This document shows positions 63,426 through 64,000 of a stretch of 64,000 nucleotides of DNA, in pieces. How positions within the stretch are numbered: position 1 is the stretch's first letter; every line of letters begins with the position of its first letter. Made by a program: the position numbers and the translations under genes. The notes beneath the pieces are model-generated. The model was not told the DNA's origin and ran no database searches. It saw only the letters and a list, made by a program, of their open reading frames with translations. This DNA is from VRUE01 sp963774405 (GTDB lineage Bacteria; Actinomycetota; Thermoleophilia; Solirubrobacterales; 70-9). The stretch covers positions 194,888 to 258,887 of the forward strand of contig CAVZEV010000009.1 in the NCBI GenBank assembly GCA_963774405.1, given 5' to 3'.

Positions 63426-63920
63426 ATGAACACAAACCGTCCGCTGGCCGACCGCGTCGAGGTTGCGGCACCGGGCTTGGCCGCATTGATCGCGCGGGCG
63501 TTCATTCACCTGCCCGAGCCACTGCGCCGCCGTGTCCTTGGGGCCGCTTTCGACCGGGCCCGCGACGCATTCAACCGCGGTGACCTCGATGCGGTCTTTG
63601 CCCTCTTCGACGCCGAGGTGGAATATGTCCCACCGCCCGCGCTGTACCGGGGCGAGCCACTGCAAGGACGCGAGGCGGTATTCGCCTTCTGGCGAGACAT
63701 TCTCGCCCGATACGAGGACAGCACGATCGCGAACCTCTCCCTCGAAGAGGCTGTGCCCGGCCGCATCGTGCGCGGCGCCCGTCTTTGCCATCGCTCCCGG
63801 GCCGAGGGGGACGAGATCTCCTACGAGATCGTGCAGACGACCGAGCTGGTCGGTGGTCGCGTCGTGCGACAGGTCAACACTCAGGCTGACGCCGAGGCCA
63901 TGGCTTCGGGGCCACGTTGA
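63426..63920 (+). CDS. SnoaL-like (NTF2-fold) protein
   Basis: ATG 63426 gives 164 residues. A helical start (LAALIARAFIHLPEPLRRRV) precedes the NTF2/SnoaL domain: FDRARDAFNRGDLDAVFALF, DAEVEYVPPPALYRGEPLQG, REAVFAFWRDILARYEDSTI and GRVVRQVNTQADAEAM. Such domains act as small cyclases, dehydratases or binding modules. No clear catalytic set is visible. ATG 63408 is an alternative start; the GGGAG before 63426 favours the latter. Confidence 0.75.
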   Translation: MNTNRPLADRVEVAAPGLAALIARAFIHLPEPLRRRVLGAAFDRARDAFNRGDLDAVFALFDAEVEYVPPPALYRGEPLQGREAVFAFWRDILARYEDSTIANLSLEEAVPGRIVRGARLCHRSRAEGDEISYEIVQTTELVGGRVVRQVNTQADAEAMASGPR

Positions 63921-64000
63921 CGGCGATCTGCGGGGCATCGGAGATCGATTCGACCAGCTTGCGCACGGGAGCCCTTCGCACGTAGGTGAGGCTGGTAGCG
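63874..64000 (-). CDS. Possible C-terminal end of a gene entering from the right edge
   Basis: One minus-strand frame is open from the window edge to TGA at 63874-63876: ATSLTYVRRAPVRKLVESIS then DAPQIAVNVAPKPWPRRQPE C. It overlaps the end of the SnoaL-like gene by 47 bp. Too short to recognise; it could be chance. Confidence 0.25.
   Translation of the reverse strand, partial: ATSLTYVRRAPVRKLVESISDAPQIAVNVAPKPWPRRQPEC

Overview
High-GC bacterial chromosome, most likely an actinobacterium and possibly of the Thermoleophilia/Solirubrobacterales type. The lineage is an inference from secreted PKD and YWTD-type proteins with Arg/Lys-rich tails, an encapsulin with ferritin-like cargo, an ECF sigma factor with a cognate membrane partner, and F420-type and acyl-CoA enzymes. 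Many genes carry single-base indels in short G or C runs, clustered around 0.98-1.2, 8.2-9.5 and 19.0-19.9 kb and scattered elsewhere. Protein similarity continues in the shifted frame each time, so these look more like sequence or assembly errors than natural decay. I annotate such genes as one locus and give the shift.

Layout. 0-10.2 kb: a frameshifted flavoprotein reductase, a lipoprotein hydrolase, a giant secreted S53 peptidase/PKD protein, a sterol-desaturase-family enzyme, small membrane proteins and a glutamine amidotransferase. 10.28-12.83 kb: tRNA-His and a 43-bp copy of its 3' part bracket a small island with an unknown membrane protein and a HEPN/MNT toxin-antitoxin pair. A VapBC pair and a broken second HEPN/MNT copy follow. 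14-22 kb: core metabolism and envelope genes (hydrolase, MprF-like lysyl-lipid synthase, ECF sigma plus partner, permease, acyl-CoA dehydrogenase, HAD phosphatase). 22.2-25.4 kb: an ArsR-like regulator, a possible 19-residue peptide gene, and a two-ATPase operon with a clear palindromic operator. 25.4-32 kb: MMPL exporter with divergent MarR regulator, YWTD propeller protein, GST, UppP and a COG4705 membrane protein. 32-40.9 kb: an acyl-CoA/aromatic-type catabolic cluster (two AMP-forming ligases, two enoyl-CoA hydratases, amidohydrolase, permease, lactonase-like enzyme, TetR). 40.9-50.3 kb: Lon, HxlR regulator, encapsulin/encapsulated ferritin, Fic protein, ABC exporter, and a flavin-transferase/ferric-reductase operon.

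50.4-63 kb reads as a defence/accessory island: an AbiEi antitoxin with a decayed AbiEii toxin, then a 6.2-kb gene set that I consider the most interesting item. It encodes an SMC/RecF-like ABC ATPase, a HATPase sensor-kinase-like protein, a receiver fused to a kinase-like (APH fold) domain, and a large protein ending in a HEPN-type Rx4H motif. The first three genes overlap (8 and 4 bp), and an 18-bp palindrome lies before the fourth. An HNH-like zinc protein, a DUF429-like protein, a NERD protein and several small or unknown genes follow, with short hairpin repeats scattered between them.
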